Assembly (NCBI GenBank): GCA_009809945.1
Contig: WTPW01000845.1
Span: forward strand, 1 to 64,000
DNA length: 64,000 nucleotides
Direction: 5' to 3'
Source of the DNA: Gigaspora margarita
Taxonomy: Eukaryota > Glomeromycota > Glomeromycetes > Diversisporales > Gigasporaceae
In this document: in pieces, positions 12,535 through 24,930 of the stretch
Layout: each line of letters starts with the position of its first letter
How positions within the stretch are numbered: the first letter of the stretch is position 1
The notes under the pieces: generated by a model
What the model was told of the DNA's origin: nothing
What the model saw: only the letters and a program-made list of their open reading frames with translations
The model's database searches: none
Program-made: the position numbers and the translations under genes

Positions 12535-12540
<6 letters not shown>
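12236..12540. repeat. Tandem repeat, unit about 122 bp, 2.5 copies
   Basis: Units begin near 12236, 12357 and 12479 with AAAATAATCAAAAATATT and contain TGCACCTCTAGAATTC. The same repeat occurs at the end of copy 2 (28075-29340), where a hAT element is inserted in it. Confidence 0.7.

Positions 12541-12598
<58 letters not shown>
12541..12598. repeat. Poly-T run of about 58 bases at the duplication boundary
   Basis: An uninterrupted T run follows TATTTATGACTTATAGC, exactly the words that precede the T run and N gap at 29350. The run marks the end of segment B in both copies; its length may be unreliable. Confidence 0.7.
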
Positions 12599-12868
12599 CT
12601 TGTAACAATATTGATGAGATAAGAATATATAAATATATATGGGCCATCAAGAGTAGAAACCAGGCAATTTGGCAATTTATTGAAATTAACTATTTATAAA
12701 AGAATTCGGACATAATAGCCATCAAAAAAGCGAGCAAAATTGGAGAAATTGACTATTGCTACTATGTCATAAAAAATTCCGCTAGAGAACTCATTATTCT
12801 AATAATAACAAAAAGGTAAATTAGTTTGTATTAGAAATTATCATAACTTCTATTGTAAATTACTATAA

Positions 12869-13262
12869 GGCCACGCAAAGTTGATTTTTCGTTTTGCATT
12901 ATATGGATTTAAAAATTCGGGATGGACGGACGGATTTATTTATTTTTTTTTATTGTATTTTTTTTTTTAATTTAATTTACTGCAAATAGAATAATGATCA
13001 CATTTAAGGTTATACAAGGTTAATTTTTCATTTTGAGCAACAAAGAATCAAAAAATTGGGCCGGCAGTCATATTTTTCCTGTCAGGCAATTACGGGAAAT
13101 TAAGGACTTCATCGGGTGGCACCGGATGAAAATAACGTGAAAAAAATAGATGTCAAAAATCGAACAGTTGGCATAATTGGGATCTAAAAAATAAAAAAAT
13201 TGAAAAAATTGAAAAAATGGGACGGCTGGTAATGCAAAACGAAAAATCAACTTTGCGTTGCC
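12869..13262. mobile_element. PIF/Harbinger-type MITE, 394 bp
   Basis: Terminal inverted repeats of about 35 bp begin GGCCACGCAAAGTTGAT and end with the near-complement CAACTTTGCGTTGCC. Both ends are flanked by TAA (12866-12868 and 13263-13265), the TWA target duplication of PIF/Harbinger elements. A small minus-strand frame of 60 codons inside it is chance. A related element lies at 46530-46759. Confidence 0.75.
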
Positions 13263-13265
13263 TAA

Positions 13266-14260
13266 AGACGTATAATATATAGTTAAAGTTTTAGTTTGTG
13301 TTGAATTTCTATCATGAATACTATAACAGATATTCTATATTAAAAATACGGCACTTATGCCATGAACGTTTGATCCATTGCTCATATTTTATCTATCATT
13401 GATGTTGTTATTATGCTATTCCTACCATATCAATTGCTTATGCTATTTCTTTTCGATATACCTTATATGGATAGAAGAAGATGGTAAATCCGAGAGTAAA
13501 TCGGCAGGGGTAACAACGTACGTCGTTCGTACATACAATAGCAGTATGTTACACTAGCATAGCGCATTAATCCCGTTATTATTATGCAAGCACCCCAGTT
13601 GACAGAATTCCTAAAAAAAATTGCAAATAACTACTTGGTAAATAATACAGCATACTTAATAAAGAGCCATATGCGCACCTTATAATAAAGTAAATTCAAA
13701 AAAAAATCATTTCATATAACAGGATGAAATCAAACTTAGAGCTAGTATTATGTAACAGTAATAAAAAATAACCAACTGTTTATCTAATCTACGCAGCGGG
13801 TTTTAATAACATTCAATTCAAGTTTTACACGTTTTTCATATTTAACTACTCTTAATTACTTACAGTATCTATTTTTATTAGTGGTTCTACTGTAAACCAT
13901 GTTAACTACCTACCATTTTATGCGCAGATTATGTTCTATTAATTATGCAAAATTAACTAATATGTATCGCATATGCTATTAAATTTATGTTATAGCTTTA
14001 GACGATCTCCCTTTTAGGCCTGTATTTATTCTCGCTCGGATTTCATATTAAACACTGTCTTTATTAGACATTATGAAGATACGTGATGGGGAGTAGTGCT
14101 CCACTCCACCACTTTTCTCTTCTGCTATTACATACTGTGCTCATAACTCTATGTATACTGTGCTCATAACAACTCTATGTATACTGTGCTCATAACAACT
14201 TTATGTACATGTGAATATATCACGTGACGAAGCATAATTGAGGATCGCCAACGCTAAGGT
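13266..14260. other. No gene; short tandem repeat near 14135-14212
   Basis: I see no coding region. At 14135-14212 a unit of about 30 bp (TACTGTGCTCATAACAAC) is repeated about three times. Near 13520 there is a palindromic ACGTACG-type run. Confidence 0.5.
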
Positions 14261-14290
14261 GTGGGGCATCTTTTTTTTTTTTTTTTTTTN

Positions 14291-15076
14291 TACGAGCCCA
14301 CGCTATGGTGCGGCGCATTCTACTTCAACACTCTTTTTTGGAAGTACGAGCCCACGCTATGGTGCGGCGCATTCTACTTCAACACTCTTTTTTGGAAGTA
14401 CGAGCCCACGCTATGGTGCGGCGCATTCTACTTCAACACTCTTTTTTGGAAGTACGAGCCCACGCTATGGTGCGGCGCATTCTACTTCAACACTCTTTTT
14501 TGGAAGTACGAGCCCACGCTATGGTGCGGCGCATTCTACTTCAACACTCTTTTTTGGAAGTACGAGCCCACGCTATGGTGCGGCGCATTCTACTTCAACA
14601 CTCTTTTTTGGAAGTACGAGCCCACGCTATGGTGCGGCGCATTCTACTTCAACACTCTTTTTTGGAAGTACGAGCCCACGCTATGGTGCGGCGCATTCTA
14701 CTTCAACACTCTTTTTTGGAAGTACGAGCCCACGCTATGGTGCGGCGCATTCTACTTCAACACTCTTTTTTGGAAGTACGAGCCCACGCTATGGTGCGGC
14801 GCATTCTACTTCAACACTCTTTTTTGGAAGTACGAGCCCACGCTATGGTGCGGCGCATTCTACTTCAACACTCTTTTTTGGAAGTACGAGCCCACGCTAT
14901 GGTGCGGCGCATTCTACTTCAACACTCTTTTTTGGAAGTACGAGCCCACGCTATGGTGCGGCGCATTCTACTTCAACACTCTTTTTTGGAAGTACGAGCC
15001 CACGCTATGGTGCGGCGCATTCTACTTCAACACTCTTTTTTGGAAGTACGAGCCCACGCTATGGTGCGGCGCATTC
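14291..15076. repeat. 54-bp minisatellite, about 14.5 identical units
   Basis: The unit starts TACGAGCCCACGCTATGG, contains GTGCGGCGCATTC and ends CTCTTTTTTGGAAG. By eye all units are identical. The unit length is a multiple of three and has no stop in any forward frame, so long open frames run through all three; I regard these as a by-product. GC content is about half, far above the neighbourhood. The left edge is a poly-T run ending in N at 14290, so that end is not resolved. Identity of the units means recent expansion or an assembly effect. Confidence 0.9.
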
Positions 15077-15631
15077 GACTCGTTACACATGACAACAGGC
15101 AGGGTGCTAGGTGCAATGAATGAGAGAGGGCGGGAGGGATGGGAGCCAGAATCTTATCGGGCATCGAAGAGAACAAGTGACAAGACAAGCGAAGTAAGAA
15201 AGCACTGGGATTCCCTATTTTCTCCCACATGTATCTTTATAATCTCTGCTACATGCATACGTACCTACAATCTCTATCACATGCATCTACCATCTCCATT
15301 GCTATGCTATTACCTTTTCATATAAGCCTCAATTTCATATAAGCCACAAATCAGGTTATCCTCGCGATAATAACCCTAGCGTGACTTCGTCAACGCATAG
15401 GGCTATACTCGCAGGATGGCCAGAATCGATGCACTACCAAAATGGGAAACAATGAATCAGGAAATTTACGTATAATAAGTTATCGTTATCTTATAAATCT
15501 AAAAGCATTATCACATGTATGCCATTAAAATTTGTCTTAATAAGATAAATTAAATTTGAAAATGATATATATATTCAATACAAAGAAATATTGAAGTTTC
15601 ATTTTTTTTTTTTTTTTTCGTTTCAACAAGA
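15077..15631. other. Unassigned stretch right of the minisatellite
   Basis: The first 130 bp remain GC-richer than the surroundings (GAGAGAGGGCGGGAGGG) and then grade into AT-rich sequence with ACATGCAT words. No coding frame with recognisable content. Confidence 0.4.
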
Positions 15632-18600
15632 ATGAATATCTTAAACAATTGTTTAAATTCGAATAAAAACAAAGATGATGATATTTCGCTTTTCCATGTC
15701 CATATACCGTTCAATACAGGCTCGTATAGACCCATAATTTTGGGTAGTTGTGAAGCTTTAGGCTTTTGGAAAACTAAAGTATGGCTGCATCAAACTCAAG
15801 ATCCTACTCATTGGGTATCTGATCCTGTGCAAATTCCACACGTGCATGGTGAATACAAATATTGTCTAGTTTCACCAGAAAACAAATCAAATATAGAAGA
15901 AGGTTGTAAAGCCGAACCCAATAGACGAATTTAATTTCGTGGAAATATTTATGATATTTGGAAGGATGATGAAAATTTTAAAAAAAAAATCAAACCGTAA
16001 ATGATGCAATTATTAATTACATCTACAAGAGTATCGAATCTTCTGATAAATCATGTGTAGGAATAGTTGATTACTGGCGTGTTTTACAAAAGAACTTGAG
16101 AGAAGAGTGAATAAAAATATTGGTTTCATTAGCCAACGTTTATTTGAAAACAAAACAAAAGAACAAATGTTATTTTTGTGTTATTTCCTTGGTCATTAAA
16201 TGAAATACCAAAACGACATGCCCCGTCTTCCGGATTCTTTTCCATCATCCATCATGATAAAGGGATTTAAAGACTTCGATTATTATCATAATCTAACATA
16301 CTATGCAAATTTAAAGGTCTTAACTGCCGTTAAAGCTTTGGTTCAACATAATTCTAAATGCGGTTTTTCCAGATTGGATCACAATATTTGTGCTTGCGCC
16401 TAAATTTGATACGAAATACTCATTCGTTGATTTAATAGAAATATACGATTACAAAGAGAAACCTGACCACTTCATAAAATTAGTGCAAGAAATAAAGCCT
16501 AAGATTAATGATCTTCAGAATTCCTATCCTAGCGTATTAAATAAAGTAATGAATAAGCTCGTCATGATATCACATGACTCGGAGTGTCTTTTGCATACCT
16601 GCAAGAACATCTTAAAGATTTAGAAGATAGCAACAAATTTAAACATGAAATTTGTACAAAGCTCTTTGAATTGTTTAAAGGAAAAAAGTAACTTTATGGA
16701 GATTACCTGTGAGTTATAGGAATTGTGGAAATTATGGGAATTGTGAGAATGACGAAATCATCTCTCACTTCACAGGCTTCTTAAGGATCCTAATTTGGGG
16801 TGGCAGAACTGGATATGCAGAAATACTCAAAATAATTGCTGAGTCTAATCAAAGAATTGTCTTGGAATCTTTTCCTGAAATTTGTAAATTTATCTCGGGG
16901 CTGAATTTAGAGAAAATTAAAAAGAGCTTGAGAATGCGTCGATCAAATGGTTTATAAATATCTGTAAAGAATGATCGACTGACGAAATCTTCCAATATCT
17001 TTTAATGATGCATTCAACTTCGACGCATGGTCGAGAGATTTTAAGCAAGTTGTTGATCCATAAAATTGTGATGTTATTATCTAATGATTCTATATTTTCC
17101 ATTACATCCCGTATTGATAGTTTTCATGAAGATATGATATCTCATTTTATATCTTTGGTAAAATGCAGAATTGGGCCCCTTGTTCAAGATCCTGATGAGC
17201 ACTTTTTTGAAAAGATTATGCAGATTTGTAACAGCACGGAGAACTTGAATATCCGAAATCGGTATGGAAGATTGAAATTTAATATATTAAGGAGTATTAA
17301 ATTATATCTTAAATTAATACGAATTTTACTTTAGTGCGTGTGAAGAAACTTTATATTTTATACTCGACCACTTGCAACACATAAAAGAAACTAAATTTTA
17401 CGATGTAGAATCTTTCAACTCTTATTATTTCAATCTGCGAAATTTTGGATGGCCATATTTAGAGCAAAAGGTTATATACAAAAACTATTTTCTCATCCAT
17501 ATTTTAAAGAAAAACGCAAAATTATGATTGATCTAGCTATGAGTATTAGAAATCACATCATCACAATAAGATTGCTACGAAAAATATTTAGGTGCTTTAA
17601 CAATAATGACATAACATATCTCTCAAGGATTATATTAACATTGCTATAGAAACTTATCAAGAAGAATATGATACAATCACAGAAGAAATTATAGAAGGGA
17701 ATTACAATCAATGTTATGAATACGATTCAACTTTGGAACGTCTCCAAAAATTTTATAAAAAATTCTGTCCTTCTCAATTAGTCCAAAACGTGAAACAATA
17801 TTTAGACGATTTAACCAAAAGATAAATTTATATCACACTTGGGGAATTAAGCATCAAAAATCATTGGTCAATGCACTCCAAGACTATTAAAATTATGAAA
17901 AATTATTAAGAACTGATAGTTAGACAAGAGATGAATAAAACTATATTGAAAGCAGAATTGACAGTTAAAAAAGTGATGACTAAAATTATTAAAAAAGTCA
18001 TTGAAAATTATAAGTTAATATGCAAAGAATATGATAATTGGGAAGTAATTAAATGTTCTGTTGCAAACGATTTCTGGAAAAATATCGATGCAGAACACGT
18101 TGAAAAAAGAAATTAATTTTATGGCCACCTATTTTTATAAGCTCAAGTCGAGTAGGAATCTTGTCATAATGTATCAGAAACAACAACGAACAATTATCAA
18201 AGTTTAATCTGTTCAGTAAAACTTTTAGCTGATATCTCATTAAAATTAGAAAGACTACATCAATTTGTGAAAGTGATTGGAACATTTGACATTATCCCAC
18301 ATGATCAAGGTTTTTGGGTTGAAGAGCTAAAGAATAATTTAGAAGATAAGGAGTTATTACTTTACCAGTTGCATGAAATTTTTGATTGAATTAATGAATT
18401 TAAAAAGATGTTGACAAACGAAATTTGGTCAACAATTACAGAAATCTCTTCTGCTATAGATTTTTTGTTTTTCTTAAATCACTTGTAGGACTTGTAGGAC
18501 ATAATCTTAAACATTTAATCAATGAAGTTGATGATCATCATTCTAATATTATTCTAATATTATTTCTTTTTTTTTTTTTTTATTGCTTTTAACCAGTCGG

Positions 18601-19480
18601 ATTAGCTGAAAAAAGCCCTCATAATCCATTAAAAGTTTTGTATTTTTCACTCAAACTAAATTATCCTTCCGAACTTCCTGAAGTTGCTATTATTGGAATA
18701 AGTAATTGGAGACTTGATAATTCTAAGTCAAGCAGGGCTTTACTAGTACAGAGGTTTATAAATGTTAAATATCAGATATTTTTATATCGTAGATGATCCA
18801 AATATACTATTTTTAGACCCAACCCTGAAAGCGAGGATCTTATTTACACAACGAAATAGTTATTGGAAAAGAGCAAAGAATTTTAATTAGTTCAATTTAA
18901 AGCTTTAGCAGAATCTTATCTTGAATACAAGAAAGTTCAAACTATTAATAACTTTCATGGGTTTCGCGATTACTATTCCTTGGTTAAAAGCCTTGGTAAT
19001 GAAGAGGTATTTGTTATTTTTATGAACTTTTCTTATGAAAATATATTTTGACCTGACTATGTGTTATAGCTTGCACCAATGGCACTAGCAAGAAATTTTA
19101 GGGGAACCAATCAAATGGATGAATTTTAGCAAGGTTATAAAAGCATTTCATGGTTCTGTAGATAATTTAAATAATTATTCAATCAAAGATCTTATTAAAG
19201 CAAACCTGAAAGATAAAAACGCATGCCATTTAATGATTGTTGGGAAACCCAATTTAATCGTAAACATTATGACTTATAAATTAAAACTGTGGAATAAAGA
19301 GTTGGTAGATAAAGAATCCAAATTTAACAATGCTGATTTTGATTTAGAACCCTCGTTATCTATGGTAGTCGATTTCCTAACAATTTTGGTGATGATTATC
19401 AATATAGTATGTTAAACAGTATTTGGTGAGTTAGCTCAATATTAGTGATGATGCAATACCAATACGCTAATAATATTTAT

Positions 19481-19708
19481 TGTCACAGCTGATGCTGAAG
19501 TTGGCTGATGCTGAAGTTGGCTGATGCTGAAGCTATGACCTATTTTAATATAAAATTTAAAAATTTTTTTTGGACATTTTTTTGTTTTTATCTTATAGGG
19601 TTAGGGTAGGGTTTGGGTATAGATTTCATATTTATAGAGTATATATAAATTTTAGCAGTACTTATAGTTTCAAATCGAGACCCCATAACTTCAGCATCAG
19701 CCATGACA
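19481..19708. mobile_element. MITE with internal TTAGGG-like tract and 5-bp TTTAT flanks
   Basis: The ends TGTCA...GGCTGATGCTGAAG and the complement CTTCAGCATCAGCC...TGACA face each other. TTTAT flanks both sides. The left end carries three tandem copies of GGCTGATGCTGAAGTT (with variation). The centre holds AGGGTTAGGGTAGGGTTTGGG near 19599. It lies inside the RNF213-like relic. Confidence 0.6.
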
Positions 19709-21771
19709 TTTATTAATAATGATAAGTATGCACGCACTGCCTATATAGATGTGTGAAGGTGGGAAAGTCGTTACTTTTGATGCAATACATGGTAGTTATT
19801 TTATTTTATTATTTTTCTTTTTAATATTGTTTATGTAATATTTAACATATACCGCTTGTCATTAACACGCGTATAAATTTTTGAAAAAATTTAAAGGAAG
19901 TCTTTTTGATTTATGGAACCAAAATTACATAACTGTAGTAAAGAAGGTGATCAAACATTATATACTCGTGTTGGGTTATAAGCTTATTCAAATCCTATTG
20001 TCTGCGTTTATAAAAATTTTTGATCTATATTAGTCCTTAACTAAAAGAATGTGGATTATTCGGATTCACCATTATTAAACCGATTTGAAAAACAAAAAAA
20101 TGACTATTAATGACATAATAAATAGCCGCATGAAAGGGCTATTAAATCAACTTGTAAAATGGGCAGTGCAAATATCAGAACTCTTAAATATGGAAGGCGA
20201 GTTTAATAAGAATGACATTTTTATTGGATTTGATAAAGAAGAAACATTGCAAAGTTTAGTAATTTATAATGGCAATGATCCAGAATTAAAGGATAAAACA
20301 AACATTTTACACAAGTGTAAAGAACAGTTGATAGATATAGCCTTGCCAGATGGAATTGTACACTCAAAAAAATCGATGTTAAAGAATGAAGAAATAGATT
20401 ATTGGTATAATTTCTATTTCCAACAAGATTATGAAGATTTTCCTAGTTATATTAGATCATGTTGAAAGATGCTAAAAAAGCATGAGACTTTAGCTCGATT
20501 ATTTACTCATTCTCAAACGTTAATATCGATATTGAATATTGCTTAAAAAAAAAAATCTAAATGTCATGTTGACAAGTTCTCAACATTTAAGAGTGAGGCT
20601 CAATTTCGATTGCGTGTTAAGCATTTCTGGTTAGAGTCCAAAGATGATATTTTAAATTTACAATGAGATTTATATGCAGCAAATTCAGGGTGTATTAAAC
20701 ATGCAAAATTTATCATAGAACAATCTCAGACTGAATTTACGGAAGTAAACACACTGCCATGCAAGTTAAACATGTTTGTATAATTCTTCATTTAAGAAAA
20801 GAAAATACAAACTTTACGATATTATCATTTAATTTCATGTGTAGATGGGATTTATTTACTATCGAAACCTTAATTCCTCAAGAATATTCTCTTCTAGCTT
20901 ATTTAGATAAGGATTTGATAAATGTTCTCGAAACTATTTATACATTTGAGAAACTTATAGATCATAAATTGTTGTGGTGTTTGCTTTTGATAGAATTTCC
21001 TCCATTTTATGAAGTGACTAATTATATTAGGTAAGTCTTCTTCTTTGTATATCTTAAAAATTGCAAAATAAGTTTACTAGGTGTATCGATTTGAAATTAG
21101 TTTAAACTCCAAACAATTTAGAATATTAAGCCGGGTTTATAATTAAGACAATTTCAATTAAGATCGAGGAGGTTGTTGTAGATATAATCGCCCTCCTTAT
21201 GTTCTTACTTAATACACGAAGATAGATTTAGATATTCGTTTCATTATTTTTCGCGGGTTTCACTTTTTCTATTTCATCAAGCTGATCTGTGTAAACAAAA
21301 TTCACTATCATAATTGGTCGTAGGAATGAATAAAATGCGCATTTTTCAGAATCATACTCATGGATGAGCAAAAAAAAAAAAAAAAGGAATGTTATAGAAT
21401 CATGATGTACTTGGCTTTAGTTTACTTCTGATTGGAGTATTACAGTTAATATATTTTAAAGCTCATCCTTAAAATGAATGCTCCGGAATAGGCCACTTCA
21501 ATTCATAACCTTATTTAATATTTTCAAACGTAAGATATTTTTAATAAAAAAATTTTGTCTTTTTGTTATTTATAGATCTCACGCAATAAACAAAAAAGAT
21601 ATATATATATATATATTCCTCGTTTTCAACTGCTTTACAAATATATATTCATCATCAGGTTAGAAAACCTGTAGCTAAACTTCTTTATGCATTAGAAAAG
21701 CTATCAGGACTTTTAGTTCTTGATAGTGATGATTTATTTAATTAGGAAAATAGGAATGATAATAAGGATAA

Positions 21772-22127
21772 TGTCACGGTTAATACCAATACCCCATGTA
21801 AACGGTTCGTGTAACATGGTGCCGGGATCAATTAGGATCGGGATATGTAATATGGCGTGATCGGGTTTTGCATGATTGTAAAATTAATTAAAGTCTAATT
21901 CATGTAATAGTGACGTAATAATTATTAATATATAAGGGTCGTGATCCTTTAAGGGAATCGACCAAGAAGTTTGGTTTTCTAAAGCAACCTTTAGTTAAGA
22001 AACCGTTCACTGCATTGTCTTCGCTTTGGTGGTAGTACCTGTACGATACTCCAGTTAAGGGAAAAGCCAAGCGTGAAAAGACCCATAAACCTGAGCAAAT
22101 ATACGTGTAGTTGGAAACTACGTGACA
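21772..22127. mobile_element. Candidate solo LTR, 356 bp
   Basis: The segment begins TGTCACG and ends CGTGACA, the TG...CA form of retrotransposon LTRs, and has a TATATAAGG box near 21940. It lies within the RNF213-like relic and is GC-richer than its host. Flanks resemble each other (AATAAGGATAAT on both sides), but a clean 5-bp duplication is not evident. Family is uncertain; a Ty3-type LTR is possible. It is a relic with no internal genes here. Confidence 0.45.
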
Positions 22128-22617
22128 ATAGTAATAAGGATAATGATGCTACATTTACTGTTTAGGAACCAATATTAATTAATACCAAGATTGTTATAAT
22201 GGAGAATATTAAGATGCCTTATATAATAACAAACAATATTCATGGTTTGAAACTTCTATTTTCAAGCTACTTCATGGAGCAGATTGATAAATTTAAAAGC
22301 ATACATCAAAATGATTTAATGCTAGAAAGAGTTCAAGATAATATCAATGAACAAACTCGTAGTCTCAAATCGCCCATTGTTGAAGAATGCATTAAAAAAT
22401 TTCTGAGCATTATCTACAGTTCCTGTCTTAGAATTGCCACAACCATGAGAACTTTTTACCTCTGCTTTGGAGATTAATTAAAAACCAGATTTAGACAATT
22501 TCAGATCATATTATATGTCTAATAATGAAAACAAAGTAAATAAAGATTAAATATAAATAGATAACTATAAATATAGTTATATTAAATATAAATAAAATAT
22601 GAATTTAACTACAAATA

Positions 22618-22916
22618 ACCGGTGGTGATCATCACCGGTGTGTAATTAGCCAATAACGATAAAACAAAAAAAAATTATTTCATTTACTTTAGGGTTAGGG
22701 CGAGGCCTGGAATTTTAGCAGGGTGTTTGATATATGCAAAATTTAGCAAGAAATTTTTTTTGCTAGAATGTCGAAGGTAGTTTCATAGACGAATTCTTGA
22801 GATATTAGCATTTTTTCAAAAAAATCTTTATTTTTGTTACACAAACTGATTTGCACGTTACACCTGATCCTGCAAATTTATTGGCTAATTACACACTGGT
22901 GATGATCACCACCGGT
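22618..22916. mobile_element. MITE with TA target site and internal telomere-like tract
   Basis: Inverted repeats of about 37-40 bp start ACCGGTGGTGATCATC and end with its complement, one mismatch seen. TA lies on both sides (22616-22617 and 22917-22918). The interior, read on the minus strand, matches the elements at 4690-5030 and 63137-63740, including the GATCAGGTGTAA box and CCCTAACCCT. Confidence 0.75.
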
Positions 22917-22919
22917 TAT

Positions 22920-23609
22920 AGTTAGTAAAATTCATAAAATATATAATTAATAAATATATATAATATTAATAAAATATTTGTAATTTCAAAAGTTTTTAAT
23001 TTTATATATTAATTATTATAAAATTTATTTATAACCTATTTATTTTTAATGTGAACGTTATAAAAAAAAAATTATGTTCACAAAAATCATAAATTTTTTT
23101 TTGAATTTCCAACACTGCTTGGAAAATCTTGTCTTAAAATCAACATGAATAAAATACTATATTTTCGCGAAAAAATTTACCTGCAAGTTATTTAGAGTAT
23201 ATGCATGTCAATTAGAGTACGTGTATGAGCATTATATCCTATTTGTTAGTAGCTATAGCAAAATTATCAGCCGGGCATTTTTTACTTAATAAATGAATAT
23301 GATTTATTAGTAAAATTTTTTATGATATTGAGCCAATTGATCAATCCGATCCAGCCAATCATAATTCTGATGCAATTCTGACTCAGAATCTTGGAATCCA
23401 CTTTAAAGCAGTGATTTTATCTAAGTTATGACTTAATGCATGCATGAGATGGGCTTAATTTTAGCCAGGCATTACTTTAGATAAATCGCAATTTCAAACC
23501 TTGTATAGTGCAAGTCTAAAAACCACAATTACTCCTTATAGAGACAAACTATAAATGGTGGAATTAAATACGCTTTCTTAAAGGGACTTGTTATTCATAC
23601 CCCTATTAA
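22920..23609. repeat. AT-rich spacer, then start of segment B copy 2; no gene
   Basis: The part up to 23140 is AT-rich and unassigned. From 23142 the sequence aligns with 7467 onward. The 1.7 kb of RNF213 relic found before copy 1 is missing here, replaced by this spacer and the MITE. Confidence 0.5.
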
Positions 23610-24930
23610 AAATAAAAAATTTTAAACTTTGAGTGAAGTTATCTTAACAACCATCTGATTAAATTCAATGAACTTTTTTATTTGAATTCTATGAATTAAT
23701 AGAATTAAAATAAAAAAGTTCATTGAATTTAATTCAGTAGTTGTCAAGAAATTTTTTCCAAAGTTAGAGAAAAATGAAAATGTCTATCAAAATAAAAGCT
23801 GTACCAAGGTTTTTGACAGCTAACTGACCAAATTCGATGAACTTTTTATTGGATTTTATGCAGTTATAGAATTAAAATAAAAAAAAAATTCATTGAATTT
23901 AGTCAGATGATTGTCAAGGTATCTTCGCTCAAAGATTAAAAAACTTTTTGTACAGTTTTTATTTTTGAGTGAAGATTTCTCGACAACTACCTAATTAAAT
24001 TCAATGAATTTTTTATATTTTAATTCTATAGATTCATAGAATTCAAACATTGAATTTATTCAGATGGTTGTCAAGATATCTTCACTCAAAGTTAGAGAAA
24101 AATCAAAACATCTATCATATAAAAGCTGCGCCAAAGTTTTTTAAACTTTAAACAAAGATATCTTGACAACAATATGGTCAAATTCAATGAAATTTTTTCA
24201 TTTGAATTCTATGAATTTATAGAATTCAAATGAAAAAAATTATCAAATTTGATCAGATGATTGTCAAGCTATCTTCGCTCAAAGTTTATAAAATCTTTGG
24301 CGCAGCTTTTATTTTGATAGACGTTTTGATTTTTTTCTAACTTCGAACGAAGATATCTTGGCAACCATCTGACTAAATTCAATCTACTTTTTTTTTATTT
24401 GAATTCTATGGCATTATAGAATTAAAACAATAAAAGTTCATCGAATTAATTAGGTAGTTGTCAAGAAATCTTCGCTCAAAGAGAAAATCAAAACGGCTAC
24501 TAAAATAAAAGCTGTACTAAGTTTTTTAAACTTTGAGTGAAGATATCTTGACAACCATCTGACTAAATTCAATGATTTTTTTATTTTAATTCTATAAATT
24601 CATAAATTTCAAATAAAAAAAGTTCATTGAATTTGGTCAGATATTTGTCAAGATAAAAAAAGTTCATTGAATTTGGTCAGATATTTGTCAAGATATCTTT
24701 GCTCAATTTTTTAAAAACCTTGGCGCAGCTTTTATTTTGATAGACATTTTGATTTTTCTCTAACTTTGAGCAAAGATTTCTTGACAACTACCTAATTAAA
24801 TTCGAAAAATTATTTTATTTTGATTCTATAAATTCATAGAATTCAAATAAAAAAAAGCTCATTGAATTTAGTCAAATAGTTGTCAAGATATCTTCGCCTA
24901 AAGTTTTGAAATTTTTTATTTTTGATAGTG
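23610..24930. repeat. Array of about seven long palindromes, copy 2
   Basis: Homologous to 7940-9215, with palindrome centres near 23690, 23865, 24030, 24215, 24405, 24590 and 24830. A local 40-bp tandem duplication lies at about 24617-24696. Arms carry TTTGAGCGAAGAT, TTGACAACCATCTGA and the complements. Confidence 0.8.

Larger units (their letters stand above)
15632..22480 (+). pseudogene. RNF213/mysterin-like AAA+ E3 ligase gene, decayed, N-terminus to late core
   Basis: Recognisable blocks run in the order of an RNF213-like protein. A CBM20 starch-binding domain lies at 15690-15900 (LGSCEALGFWKTKVWLHQ, THWVSDPVQIP, EYKYCLVSP). NIYDIWKDDENFK and LFLCYFLGH segments follow to 16200. Helical segments run to 18480. 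AAA+ blocks include LAEKSPHNPLKVL and ISNWRLDNSKSSRALLVQR (18600-18760), LAPMALARNFRGTNQM and IKDLIKANLKDKNACHLM (19070-19240), a GSLFDLWNQNY stretch (19890) and LLNRFEKQKMTINDI (20070-20110). Later blocks are HLRKENTNF, FNFMCRWDLFTIETLIPQE (20790-20890) and YFMEQIDKFK (22265). Stops and frame changes are frequent, beyond what introns explain. A MITE (19481) and a candidate solo LTR (21772) interrupt it. It is a dead paralogue of a family expanded in these fungi. No RING finger was found. Confidence 0.8.

Noticed and set aside
13068-13250. Minus-strand 60-codon frame
   Set aside because: Lies wholly inside a Harbinger-type MITE and is low complexity.
14238-15325. Long plus-strand frames of 272-354 codons through the minisatellite
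   Set aside because: The 54-bp unit has no stop in any forward frame, so all three frames are open by construction. There is no gene-like start, and they cross a poly-T/N joint.
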